Below, piece by piece: positions 1-11,439 of a stretch of 64,000 bases of DNA (position 1 is the first letter of the stretch; the number at the start of each line of letters is the position of its first letter). Below the pieces are notes generated by a model, which was not told the DNA's origin, ran no database searches, and saw only the letters and a program-made list of their open reading frames with translations. The position numbers and the translations under genes are program-made. The DNA is from Pyronema omphalodes (Eukaryota > Ascomycota > Pezizomycetes > Pezizales > Pyronemataceae), in assembly GCA_024516155.1 (NCBI GenBank), contig JAJJXM010000018.1:186001-250000 (forward strand), given 5' to 3'.

Positions 1-1632
1 GGACGGGGAGCACCCTGGAATCCTCCCTGGAATCCTCCACGACCTCCCTGGAAGCCACCGCGTCCGCCTCCAAAGCCGAGACCCTGGAAACCTCCGCGGC
101 CTCCCTGGAAGCCACCACGTCCACCCATACCACCTCCGAATCCGCTACCACCAGTGGCGGCAAATCTGTCCTCTCTCACCTCGAGCTGACGTCCCTGCCA
201 GTCATGTCCGTTGAACTGAGCAATAGCATTACGGGCATCCTCGGGGGTCTCGAAAGCAACGACACCGCTTCCCTTAGGACGACCATCAGGTCCATTGTGA
301 ACATCGGCACGAACGACGGCACCTTGACACGCTTCAATATTAACGATCAACCAGAGTAGGGGTTTGCTTACCAGCTTGACGGAAGAGATCCTTAAGATCC
401 TGCCATCCAACAGTGTAGGGCAACTGTAGCTAGTTAGTCACAAGACCTAGTATCCACCACATTAGCAACAACTCACGTTAGAAACATAAATCTGTCTTCC
501 AGCACCCATGCCAGCACCACCTCCTCCTCCCATCATGGGGGGTCCGCCGTAGCCACCGGCACCGTAGCCGGGGCCTCCCGCGGGAGCACCGTATGGTGGA
601 CGCGCATTAGGCTGTCCATTGAATCGTGGCTCGGCCTCGCGGTCCTAAAGTAGAAGGTTGAGTAAGTGATGCGAATACGTATTATCCGGTGTAATAAACC
701 ATACCTCTCGGACGTAGACGAGACGGCCCATCAAGTTTTGGTTACTGAGCGTGTTAACCGCTGTTTGTGCTTGATCCCTTGTGGCATATTCCACAATCCT
801 GTTTTACTATTAGCAAAATGTCACAACGACAAACTGTGGAGAACAACTTACCCGCATCCCTACAAAACCAACGGACGTCCATGTCCAGCCCCGTCAATCA
901 CCGCATCCCACAAGAAGCCCACAAAAGAAATAAACCAAAACCCAGCATCATTCATAGACCCCACCTTCGACATTCCATTTGGTAGTAATAAGACATCGGC
1001 AAAAAGGACTTCTCCGGCTACATAGTGGGTCAGCAGGGTACTTTCATGTGAAACATGGCATGGATGGTGATTCGCCCCATCCACCGAGAGGACACGATGC
1101 CATCTCGCAGCAGCTGTCAAACATCCACCGTGATGGAGTTACCAGTGCAGTGACAACAGGTGTAAGAATTCGATGTAAATGAAGCAAATAGAGAGAGAGA
1201 GCTCCACATACCCTGACGCATAAAGTCCTTAAGGTGATGCCATTTAACATCATAAGAAAGGTTGCCGACGTAGACCCGGCGGTCCTGCTGAGAGCTATCG
1301 CGGAGACTCTGCATCATGGCGTCTTTTGCTGCTGCGCGTTCTTCAAATGATCGACGTGGTCCTGCTCCTTGAATACCGGTGCTACCTTGATAACCTGAAC
1401 CTGCTGCTTGATATCCTCCTTGGTTACCTCCACTCCCGCTCATAGGCGAGCGACTAGATCGCCTTCTGTGGTATTCGTCTCGACTTCGAGATCTGCTTCT
1501 GGGTGAGTAAGATCTGCGACGGGACTGGCGAGGGCTTCGAGGTGACCTTGCGCGATCACGATGGTCTGGTGAACGACGACGCGGAGAACGAGATCTGTCG
1601 CGCTGAAAGTGTGTTAAAGAGGGGTTGTCCAT
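1..1632 (-). CDS. GBP2: SR/RRM RNA-binding protein, Gbp2/Hrb1-like (partial, 3' end outside window)
   Basis: The N-terminus is rich in SR/RS dipeptides ([18 protein letters not shown]), as in shuttling SR proteins. RRM1 opens with RNP2 [10 protein letters not shown] and carries RNP1 as KGCGIVEY. A Gly/Pro/Met-rich linker follows, then RRM2 starting at [20 protein letters not shown]. The tail in the first 180 bases is a run of GGFQGGRGG repeats (RGG box). RS region, two RRMs and RGG tail match yeast Gbp2/Hrb1-type mRNA export factors, which bind nascent mRNA through TREX. Start ATG is at 1632-1630. The gene is split by at least five introns, including GTATGT after the FMRQ codons near 1212, introns 860-964 and 799-851 around an 8-nt exon, one near 640-700 and one near 420-475. 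The stop lies beyond base 1. The exact paralogue is uncertain; the family is secure. Confidence 0.85.
852..859 (-). other. 8-nt microexon of the Gbp2-like gene
   Basis: On the minus strand the upstream intron (964-860) ends in TTTTGTAG and the downstream intron (851-799) starts GTAAGTTG and ends AAAACAG. Between them lie only eight bases, GGATGCGG. Joining exon end AAG, these eight bases and the next exon GATTGTGG gives codons for K-G-C-G-I-V-E-Y, a proper RNP1 octamer. Skipping the eight bases breaks the frame and destroys RNP1. Confidence 0.75.
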
Positions 1633-4482
1633 CAGCGACTGATCGGCGCCTAAAAAGAAGGAAAGACTTGGAGTCGGGTGTCGGTGCGGGTTGTGCGTGG
1701 GTGGGGTGGTGGTGTGGTTGCTCTGCTTTGCTGCTTAGGAATTTTGGGAGGGGGTTGTATGCTTTGGGGGTGTGAGGGCAGCGAGCAGGTAGGGCAAGGT
1801 GGTGGTATGGGATGGGATGGTATGGGTATGGTGTGGGTATGTCGGGGGGAGGGGGGGGGGGAGGGTAGAGAAGGTGGGAGCAGCAGCAGCAGCAGCAGCG
1901 GTAGCAGCAGAAGCACAGCAACGAGCAGGAGGCAAGCACAGCACCACAGTTGACACGCAATTGATTAAGGTGCAGAACAGAGGAAAAAATGGGAAAAATA
2001 AGATACGCAAAACGACAGATGGGAAGTTAATTGAGCAACTGATTGACGGGGAAAGAAAAGATCGGGGTGTTGATCAGAGCCAGAGGGAAAAAAAAAGGGC
2101 AATGAATGGTGATGATTGAGCAATGAAAAGCAACGAAATAATAATAGTCAAAAAAGCACAAAGAGCAGATCACAGTACAACACAGCAACAGCAGCAGCAG
2201 TAACAGCAACAGCAACAGGCTTTCTGAAGCCAAATAGCCCTTCCAGACACAGCTCCCAACAATAATAATACGATACACCTCTCACAAAGAAAGCGCGTGG
2301 TATGAAGGGCAGTATGGCGTCTTCCTTTGTTGCAGCTGCAGCTGGATGCTGTTTGAGGCAGGCCAGAGAGGTGTTGGTCTGGTTTGGGATAGTCTGGTGT
2401 AGCGGGTGGGGGAGGGAGGGGGGGGGATGGGGGGAGGGGGGAGGGACGGAAGGAGGGGTGGCCGAAACGAAACGCATCAGCAAGGTGCTTTTAGCACGGC
2501 AGTAAAGCCAACCAGCCAGCCAGCCAGCCAGCCAGCTGTGAATATCCACAAGGGAAATGATTAAATTGCAAAACACTCAATGTGTAACACAACCCCTTCA
2601 AGAAATTGACAAAAACACAAAACTCAAATCAAATCAAATCAAATCCCCCAACTCGACATATCATATCCCTCACACATGAAAGTGGAATTGAACCGTCGGA
2701 GCTGGACTGGAGATTGTCGTATCTCGTGTCTGCCGGAAGGGTGGGGGAGGGGGTGTACCAATGGCGTGGCCTGGCTAGGGTAGGCAGGATGGGGATGGTC
2801 TCTGGCTGTATGCGGGAACTATCATATATTCAGGCCGCAACAGCAGACGAGATGACTGGGATGCGTCGGCACAAGAGATGCACCCAACACCAGCCCTGCG
2901 ACCTTCCGCATTGGAGGTGGAGGGGGGGAGGCGAGGGGGGAGGGGGGTAGGGGAATGTCCGAGAAGCGGCGGAAAGAAGGGAGCCAGCCAGGGTAGCAAA
3001 GCGGAGTAAAGCAAAGCAAAGCAAAGCAAGCAGGCAAAGCAAGCAAGCTTCATAGCCAGCACACCAAACAAACAAACAAAACAAAGCAAGAAGCAAGGCA
3101 AAGCAAAGCAAGGGCAGTAGCAGCAGCAGCAGTAGACCGAAGACACTGGAATCTGGCGGATGGCGATGGAGAGATAAAAAAAAACAGAGAGCTCGGGTGT
3201 ATCGACAATTCTGAACGTCAGACAGCTGAAACACATTCCTCTCATCTCTCATTTTCAGAAAATCGATGGGAACCCGTAGCTGTGGATGTGGACAAATGAC
3301 GACATGGAATAGATGTGTGTTGGCCATCCAATGAGCCGGCGAGAAATATGAGCAAATGCGGGAACAATTGTGCAGCGACAGCGACAGCGAGAAACGCAAA
3401 GCTGGGTAACAACCGAAGGATAATTGCCGTGATATTGATCAAGCGTATGTAGCTCAGATAATAAATATATCGCACAGGCTGTATCAGATCCTTCCCTGCC
3501 GTCCAATGTCCAATGTCCAATGTCCTCTGTCTTTTTGCTCTGGATCCTCGTATCATCCGCATCCATCTTCAATGCCATGCCATTGCCATTGCCATTGCCA
3601 TGCCCGCCAGATCCCACTGTAGCCTGCTGAGTCGAAAGACCAAATGCCCCAACACAACCCGAAGTGAAGCCCATCGAAGAAGGAAGGGAATGAAAGCCAT
3701 CTCCCAAAAGGGTTGCGGAGGAATGAATGCTGCACAGCATGATGCTCGCCGTAACTGCCACCTGAAGTAAAAGAAAGAAAAGCACCGTAGTTGCTAGGTT
3801 GCTGGTTTGCAACATAACACGCACACCGACATTTGTGCAGAAAAAGACAAAACGTAAAAAAAAAATGAAAGAGAGAACATTCATTCAATCAAAAAAAAAA
3901 AACGCGTGTTGGTTTTGGAGTAAAACTTACATTGTTAAACGGTCTCCCACCTTCTTGGGTCGCAACAGCTTCAGGTCTTCTATAATTCTCGCTGTCTGTA
4001 TCTTTCCAAAGTTTCGATTTCTCTTGTCAGCTCTTTTCTTCCCTTCGACTCGTGACAAAAATATGTGCTGTGCGTGTGTTTTTTTTTTCTTTCTTTCTTT
4101 CCAAAAGGTTTATGCGTGGCGAAGATTGATGGTTGGGAGCAGACCCATAGAAGCCCTCGTTGTATCCGCAAGGCTAGGAGAAAGGTTCATTCGACTTTCT
4201 GCGTTGGAGACGCGGGTCTTATAAGTTGTCGGGGGGGTAGGTGGTGGTGGTGGAGGGGGTGGAGGGGTGGACGGGGGACGAGAGACGCGTGGGTCGGAAT
4301 TATGTGACGAAGAGTTGCAAGGCGCAGTTTGGACAGCAGCGTGCAAGGTGTATGCACTGGGCGGCGAATAAGGATGTCGAGCCGAGTGTGTTCACAAGGG
4401 TGTCGGAAATAATTGGAAGCAAAGCGTGGGAAGCGCAAAAAGGGTGAGTGAGCAAGGCGTGCGTTGCAAGACAAGACTGACC

Positions 4483-4508
4483 GGGGGGGGGGGGGGGGGG
4501 GGGGGGGG
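4483..4508. repeat. Homopolymer G26
   Basis: Twenty-six consecutive G on the plus strand, followed about 45 bp later by further G runs (near 4554-4588). It could form G-quadruplexes, and its length is prone to sequencing error. Confidence 0.9.
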
Positions 4509-5613
4509 TGGTGACTTGCTAAGACGGGGCGTCGATTAGGATTTGCTTTTCGTGGGGGGGAGGGGAGGGGTGCGGGGGGGGGGGGGGGTACATGGAGATG
4601 GAGGGGAGGGGAATCAGCTTATTCAGCAAAGAGATTATCAAATTCTATTGGCTGATAACTGTCTTGTGACATGTGACACGAGCCAAGGATCCCAGCCTAG
4701 CTCTAAGAGAGAGAGCATGGAGATGGCATGGCAGATAGCCCTCTTACCTTACAGCCTTGTGTGCCCCACCATGTTGAAACGCCCCGCAGCATGCCATACA
4801 CAACTGTATATGTGTCGATTTGCAAGCGGTGCACACCAACCAAAAGAGTCCCCGTCCCGGCAAGACAAGAGGCAGGGCAGTATGTATAGTTGTACAGGGC
4901 AAGGAAAGACAAGATGTTACGTTACGTCTGACCACCGATTCAATCCCGAACAATACCAGGACATAATTAACTTTCCCATTCCACAAGCACAGTAAGATGT
5001 ATGTTTACGCTTTCTTTTTTAACTTGCTTTACGCTTTGGATCAAGCCTCTTTCTTTATCTTTATCTCTACCTGACTGAGGAAACGGAATTAGTAGATCGC
5101 TAATCGGTAATCGCTAATGGCAATCAACGGTAAGATAATGTTGCACACCGAGGGCAACCGAAGGGAGCCAAAGGGAACCAAAGGCAACCAAAGGCAACTA
5201 CCAAAAGCAACCAACATCATCCAGCGGCAATCCAAAGCAGTCAAGACAATCCACAATCCACCATCCACCATCCTCCCTCCTCCCTCCTCCGCAATCCTAA
5301 TCAAACCCCACTAAACCACCGGCCGGCAAAGCTTGCAAAGCTTGCAAAGCTGTCTATGTATATGTTGCTGCACAACAAGCTCAAGAATACTAAAATTAGG
5401 TGTATCCATAGATAGAGATAGATAGCGATAAATAATAAATAATAATTCAGCGTGCCTACTCTAGCCTAGTCTAGTCTAGCCTAGCCTGGCCATTGGACAC
5501 CTATGTTATTCGACGATTCTAAGAAAAGAAACTTAATCGATATAAATGGATTTAAGCTTTTATGAAACCAACAGTACAATTGGATTTAAGCTTTTATGAA
5601 ACCAGATGAGATC

Positions 5614-5708
5614 GAGTTATAGATAGATATAAGATAAAGATAGATATGGATGGATAAAGATAGATAAAGATAGCTATAAAGATAAAGATAAAGATAGATA
5701 TGGATATC
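5614..5708. repeat. GATA/AAAGATA simple repeat
   Basis: Irregular tetra- and hexanucleotide repeat of GATA, GATAAA and GATATG units. Confidence 0.8.
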
Positions 5709-5963
5709 GAAAGTACTTCAAGCAACTTCTAGCAACTTCAAGCAACTTCAGATTATATCATGGAATCATAACCCCCCCAAGTAAATTTAATCCCCCTATC
5801 GCCCCTCCCTCTCTCTCTCTACCCCGCAAAAAACAAAAAAAAACAAAAAAAAAAAAACAAAAAAAAAACGAAAAACAAAACCACATCATCAAAAAAAAAT
5901 TAAATCAAACATAAGAAAAGTAAAGGAAACAAAACAAAACATAAAGAGCCCTGGCAATATGAA

Positions 5964-6003
5964 CTATGAACTGTAAACTGTAAACTGTAAACTGTAAACT
6001 GTG
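5964..6003. repeat. 7-bp tandem repeat (CTGTAAA)n
   Basis: About five near-perfect copies of CTGTAAA, just left of the large CTTCCAT array. Confidence 0.85.
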
Positions 6004-6033
6004 AACAAAGCTATTAACACATCTACCATCATG

Positions 6034-6318
6034 CGTTCCATCTTTCTTTCCATCTTTCCTTCCATCTTTTTCCTTCATACCTTCCATATTTCCTTCCATC
6101 TTTCCTTCCATCTTTCTTTCCATCTTTCTTTCCATATTTCCTTCCATCTTTCCTTCCATCTTTCCTTCCATCTTCCTTCCATCTTCCTTCATACCTTCCA
6201 TCATGCCTTCCATGATACCTTCCATCTTTCCTTCCATCATACCTTCTTTCATACCTTCCATCATACCTTCCATCTTTCCTTCCTTCATACCTTCCATCTT
6301 TCCTTCCTTCACTACACC
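6034..6318. repeat. Pyrimidine minisatellite of TTCCATCTTTCC-type units
   Basis: About 285 bp of interrupted 11-15 bp units (TTCCATCTTTCC, TTCCATCATACC, TTCCTTCATACC). One strand is almost all pyrimidine. The minus strand reads as repeated MEGK/MKEG codons for over 100 residues, which I take as a by-product of the repeat and not as a gene. Confidence 0.85.
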
Positions 6319-6360
6319 TCGAAATAATCCCTGAATGTAGAATCTTCTATAAGCTTATGT

Positions 6361-6550
6361 TACTTCTGTGACTTTTACGAATTCTATGATTTTTACGAAT
6401 TCTGTGATTTTTACGAATTCTATGAATTCTGTAGATTCTGTAGATTCTGTAGATTCTTTACCGAGCGTGCAGAGTTTGCAGAGATATACAGAGCCTGCAG
6501 AGTTTGCAGAGTTTACAGAGCCTTCAGAGCCTGCAGAGTGTGCAGAGATA
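6361..6550. repeat. Adjacent minisatellites (TTTTTACGAATTCTGTGA and TTGCAGAG types)
   Basis: Bases 6361-6420 repeat an 18-bp unit containing ACGAATTCTRTGA. Next comes TTCTGTAGA (three copies), then CAGAG(T/C)(T/C)TGCAGAG units to 6550. Confidence 0.8.
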
Positions 6551-6824
6551 TAAGAACACATAAGAACACATAGCACCAATATAAAGCATTGTATGATTGT
6601 CTGATTGTTTGATTGTCGGATATTTATATTTTATGTATATATGTATATACTTTATAGTTAGATTCTGATGCTTCATGATTTGATTCGATAGGGTATGCAT
6701 AGGATTTGGTTCTGATGCTTCATGATCAGATTCCGATGTTTTATGATCCGATCCGATTCGATTCGATTTGATCTGATTTGATAGGGTATAAATATACTTA
6801 AGCCCTCAGAGTATTCGGTTGTAG

Positions 6825-6886
6825 GATTTTAGGTCGAGGTCGAGGTCAAGGTTGAGGTTGAGGTCAAGGTTGAGGTCGAGGTTATA
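6825..6886. repeat. 6-bp tandem repeat (GAGGTC/GAGGTT)n
   Basis: About ten hexamers of GTCGAG, GTCAAG and GTTGAG. Confidence 0.85.
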
Positions 6887-7257
6887 TATCCTATCCTCTG
6901 CATCCTTCTTTCTTATCCTTCTATCCTCCTATCCATTCACTCTTTACTCTCTACCCTCTACCCTCTACCCCACTTCCTTCGTTCCATAACTCCAACTCGC
7001 GAGCCGCTGCGAGCGAGCAAATCAGCGTATAAAAAAAACGAAAAACAAAAAAAAAATCAGTATACTTCTAACAGAACGAAGTTCCAGATATCTAGGAGAC
7101 CTATGCGTAATGGGTAGTGATAAGAAGATAAGAAACCCGACAGACCCACGAGATATATATTTCCGATTTCTGAGTTACTTTATTTTACGGATTAAAGAAT
7201 TTTATTTTTCAAGTTACTTTACTTATTCTATCTTTATGTGAAAGGAAGCCGGTCTTT

Positions 7258-7330
7258 TCCCACGGTCCCCACCCCCACGGCCCTCACCCCCACGGTCCCC
7301 ACTCCCACGGCCCCCACTCCCACGATCACC
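7258..7330. repeat. 15-bp minisatellite CCCACGGTCCCCACT
   Basis: Five diverged copies of a C-rich 15-mer. Confidence 0.8.
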
Positions 7331-7709
7331 CAGGGATATAGATAATTGTTAACAATAACAATACGGATAGCAACAATAAGTTAACATCTACTTACGTGGT
7401 ATATATCTAGCATACATAAAACTTCATTCCAAGTACCCACAACCAAAAAAATCCAGTAGATGAAAAACCAGGAAAAATAATAGATAACCCAGATAACATA
7501 AAAAATATCGAAAATAATAATAACACAAACCCAAATCCCAGAAAAAAAAAAAATTCCCAAATCCCCAAACTCCAATATCCCTTTTGTTTTATCTTATAGA
7601 TATTAAATATCACATATTTCCTCTTCCTCTTCCCACTTTTCCTCTTCCCAACCCCATTAGACAGGCTACAGTTTACAACCCCTTCCGTTGCGAGGTTTCA
7701 TTTCACGGA

Positions 7710-10700
7710 TTATGCAGTCAACCTAGTCTGGTTACCTCTTTCAGGATCCGGCATACGGTAGATTTTACATTTCGTTGATACGGCCCGGTCCATAGATTGA
7801 GGTGTTATAAAGACGAATTGTTTTCCGATTGAGCGTTCTGCTGCTGCGATCTGCGGGGTTCAGTTAGCTTTTATTCAACTCCCAGTTTCTCCGAACCCCT
7901 TCTATTTCGGGGGAAGGGGGCATTGTGCGTTTTTGTCGGACTATCAAATGTTGTTAAACTTACCATCATACTAACAGAGATACTTCTATTAACCGAGTCC
8001 ATAAAGACATCAAACTCATCCAAACATCTAATGGGAGAACCCATAGCCTCCCACAGTGACAGCAGTAAACAAATAGTCGAGAACGATCTTTCACCACCGG
8101 ATAAAGTTTTCGGGGCTCTGGATCCCGAGTTATCACTTCCCGGTTGGACCTCAATAATCAATTCCGGAGGTTTCATATGATGTTCCAACCTTAACCTTCC
8201 TCTAAACGCACGTTCACTCATCATGAACTGGAACTGCGCTCTTGCTCTAGCCGATATGAAATCCTGGAACTTCTTAAAGCGCTCGATACGTTCATCGAGA
8301 GCTTTTGCAGCGGCTGATAAGATAGAATCAAAGGTCTGGAATTGGGCTTTGGATTTATGGTATTCTGTTGCTACTGTGGTGAAGGTATTGATCGATTGCT
8401 CTTTGGATTCTCCGAGAGCTTTTTCGGCTTGTTCCAACTCCTTTTTGATGCTGTTGAGTCGTCTTGTGATGGAGTCGTAGGTTGCACCTGCTGGGATATC
8501 AACCGGTGGGGAAACCTGTAGGGCTTGTGCGATGTATTCTTGGTGGACTTTTTTGTATTCCTCAAGCTCGGCTTCTGATGAAACTAAGAGGTCCCGGAGT
8601 TTTGTGGCGCGGTCGATGGCTTTATTTTTATCAATCAAGGAAGAGTGGCGGCGTTGGGATATGGCTTCGGCGTCACGTTGAGCGTCAGCGTAGCCTTGTC
8701 GGGCTACTTGGAGGTCTTGTTCTACACCCCTCATTTCGAGTTGGAGGTTTTCGTCGATGCGTTTTAGTTCTTCTTGACGGGATTCGAGACCGCTGATTTG
8801 TTGGACGTAACCTTGTTTTGCATCTTGGAGGACCTAAAGAGAAGATATTAGAAGGTGGTATGGAAGGTGACAGAGGAGGGTAGTTACCTTGAGGGTTTGT
8901 TGGAGAACTCCCAACTGTCCATCAGCTGCCATGACCTCAATTTTGGCATTCCAATCATCAATACGATCCTGGCGACGGGTGACTTCGAGCATCATATTTC
9001 TCCTCCTGCTATTGAAGCTCTGCGTGGATCTATTGAATTGGCTCATCTTCTGGTCAATTTCTTGTAGCTGCTGGTTCAGCTGTTGAATCTCCTGTTGCAA
9101 TTCTTGGATTTGGAGTTTGGTACTATCGATCTGGAGATTATTATTCTGAGAGCGCATGCGTGAGGCTCGACCCCATCGAGGCACAGGTGTAACACTCTTC
9201 ACACCAATAGCTCCTCCGACTCGGTGACCCATACCGGGATGTTTAGCGTTGAGTGCGAAACACTGTTGGATATGGTCACCCGGTTGACGACGGGACATTA
9301 CTTCGTTAGCTTCTTCTAGGTCCTCAATCAAAATGGCTTGTTCACAAGCATTGGAAACGATGAACTGGCGGCGAACAGCGTCATTGGAGATATCGAGGAT
9401 TCGGAGAATGGTCTTGAAACGCTCACTGGGTTCATCGGGGGTGAACTGGGCAGGAGCAGAAACGTAGAACTGAGAGTTGCAGCGGTTCTTTTTGAGGATT
9501 TCCTTGAGAAGTTGACCGTCTTGGTGGTTGGTTACAACGAAGCCTTCGAGAGATGCACCAAAGAACCTCTCAACAATATCCATCCATTTGGGGTCCTTCA
9601 AGGTTACATAGCTTCCCAAGGGACCGATTGGTTTATCTCTCCATCGACGCTCGTTTTCGATGTCTTTAAGAACACCGTGGATCGACTGGTGAAATACAGA
9701 CATGAAAGTACGACCGGCTTGGCTGAGACTATCAAGGAGGTTTCGTGCATTCTTTAGGTCGTTTTGCTTTGCATCGATGCGGTCTCGGATTTTCTTTTTG
9801 CGGTGACTGAGTTCGCGAAGTTCGTCCTCTTCAGTGCTGTGCTTTAGCTCGAGTTTCTTGATTTCTTCTTTGAGCTCCTGAATCTCGAGGTTCGCTTGGT
9901 CAATTTGTTCCTTCAGACGAGAACTGCTTCCGCCATTTCGCTCTGCAAGTCGTCGCTCTTCGTTCGCAATTTTGCCTTCAATGTCTCTAATTTTGCCATC
10001 GGATTTCTTAATCTCAGGGTGCACCTTTCTTATCTCTCCAACAATTTTGATTATTTCGTTCTTGTTGTGGTCGATGTTATCTTGTACCATCTTCTTCTCC
10101 TCCTCGGCTTTCTCTACTTCAGTGTTTTGCTCGGCAATTCGTTTAGTCGCAGCTTCCATCTTTTTGTCTGCGTCTTCGTAGAAAGCAGAGGCTTCGTCCC
10201 GGGCAGCCTCTGCCTGCTGGATTCTATCGGTGATGGTGACAAGACGGCTTTCATGCTCATCAACGTGCTCTTTGGCGGATTGCACTTGAATCCATACACA
10301 CTGTCCTCTAACTTCATCGAACTGTTTCCGCAGACCGTCCTGAGATTCATGCATTTTGACCTTTTGCTCGGCCTCGGCAACCTTCGCTTTCAAGATTTCC
10401 AATGCTTCCTGCTTGCTGAGCAACATTTGTTCGGTATTCTTGATAGCAATGCTGATGAGCTTGTAGTCCTGGTCCAGTTGCGATAGCTGGACTCCGCGGT
10501 GAAAAAATTTATATTTTTCGACATTTGTAGAGGTGTTGAGGAACTGTTTAGCCTGGTCTTGACTAAGAATCGTCATCGGGTTATCAACCTGAAGACCGTA
10601 GTGATCCGCAATAGCCTCCAGCTCCTCCTTCTTATTCGAAATAATTTTGTCATCGCGAGACTTGAGCTTGTACTGACTTCCACCATCTTTAGAGAAGATA

Positions 10701-11439
10701 CGTTGAACTTTAATGAGATCGCCGTAGACGTCCTGCCGGTAGGCATCGTTACCGCCGTTCTTCAAGCAAACCGTGATTCGTGCAGTACTAGACGCATGTG
10801 TTAGCGACGCCAGCTACAGACAGCTGAGATGAGGAGACCCACTCTTGCCCCTCTTTAATGAAGCTCTTCAATGCCGTTCCACGGGATGTAGCCTGCGGTT
10901 TTCCACCAAGGCATAGTGTAAGAGCTGTCAACACTGCACTCTTTCCACTTCCATTGTGTCCGATAACGAAATTGAGGAACGGTCCAAGAGGAATCTCCAA
11001 ATAGCGATGGCACATAAAGTTTTCGCATACGATTTTTGTAACGACTCCACCTTCAGCAGCAATCTAGAATCCTGTGTAAGTACCACACCCCACTAGATCG
11101 GACGAAAGTAAAGCAGGCTACAAACATTTTCTTGTTGCCCCAAGGCGTTTTTATTGATAATTCGCTGTGTCATAATTTGGTCGAGTGCATCTTCATCCAT
11201 TCTTCCTTCCTTGTCGTAAAAAACCTCATCGTTATCCTCATCGGCGCTTTCTTGGATGCGTGCACGTTTTGCTTGCTGTTTATCCCACGTCAGAAATCCT
11301 TATACCCACGGCCACCAAGGCCCTCAAACACCGAATTGTTGTTTGCTATAGACCAGAAACTAACCGCTGGTGATCTTTCATCCTCATATTCTTCGGAATC
11401 GTCAGACAGTTGACGCTGCCCGCGCTTTTGGGACACCAT
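7710..11439 (-). CDS. SMC6: Structural maintenance of chromosomes protein 6 (Smc5/6 complex)
   Basis: ATPase of the Smc5/6 complex, which acts in homologous-recombination repair and replication-fork stability in the nucleus. The N-terminal Walker [10 protein letters not shown], is near residue 110, after an acidic head ([17 protein letters not shown]). Two long coiled coils flank a hinge around [19 protein letters not shown]. The C-terminal head has the ABC signature [10 protein letters not shown] and Walker [11 protein letters not shown]; the last exon encodes FVFITPQSM and MPDPERG, typical of Smc6. Start ATG is 11439-11437; exon 1 is 25 codons, followed by intron 11276-11364. Further introns lie near 11066-11128, 10795-10851 (GTGGGT...CTAACACATGCGTCTAG), 8833-8889 and about 7851-7956. 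Stop is TAA at 7712-7710. Roughly 1,100 residues, normal for the family. It is divergent from DHH1 across a 2.2-kb gap. Confidence 0.96.

Larger units (their letters stand above)
1633..7709. other. 6.1-kb gap without a convincing gene
   Basis: Open frames here are low-complexity or antisense to each other and show no domain I recognise. The first part, upstream of the Gbp2-like start, holds GGGGGAGG-type G-rich patches (about 1840-1870, 2400-2460, 2920-2950, 4550-4600), AAAGC/AAGCA repeats (3000-3120) and CAG runs, and may be a long leader or promoter. The rest is a chain of unrelated tandem arrays listed separately. Both flanking genes point left, so part of it must carry the Gbp2-like promoter. 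Confidence 0.6.

Noticed and set aside
2672..2700. Possible minus-strand tRNA T-arm (GGTTCAATTCC)
   Set aside because: The five-base stems around the loop do not pair and no D-arm or anticodon arm is found.
3255..3884. Minus-strand 209-codon frame with a hydrophobic start
   Set aside because: Looks like a signal-peptide protein at first, but the second half is low complexity, an overlapping frame is equally open, and no family is recognisable. Left as unsupported.
5905..6312. Open minus-strand frame with MEGKMEG repeats
   Set aside because: It is a direct translation of a short pyrimidine minisatellite; no flanking unique coding sequence or domain.
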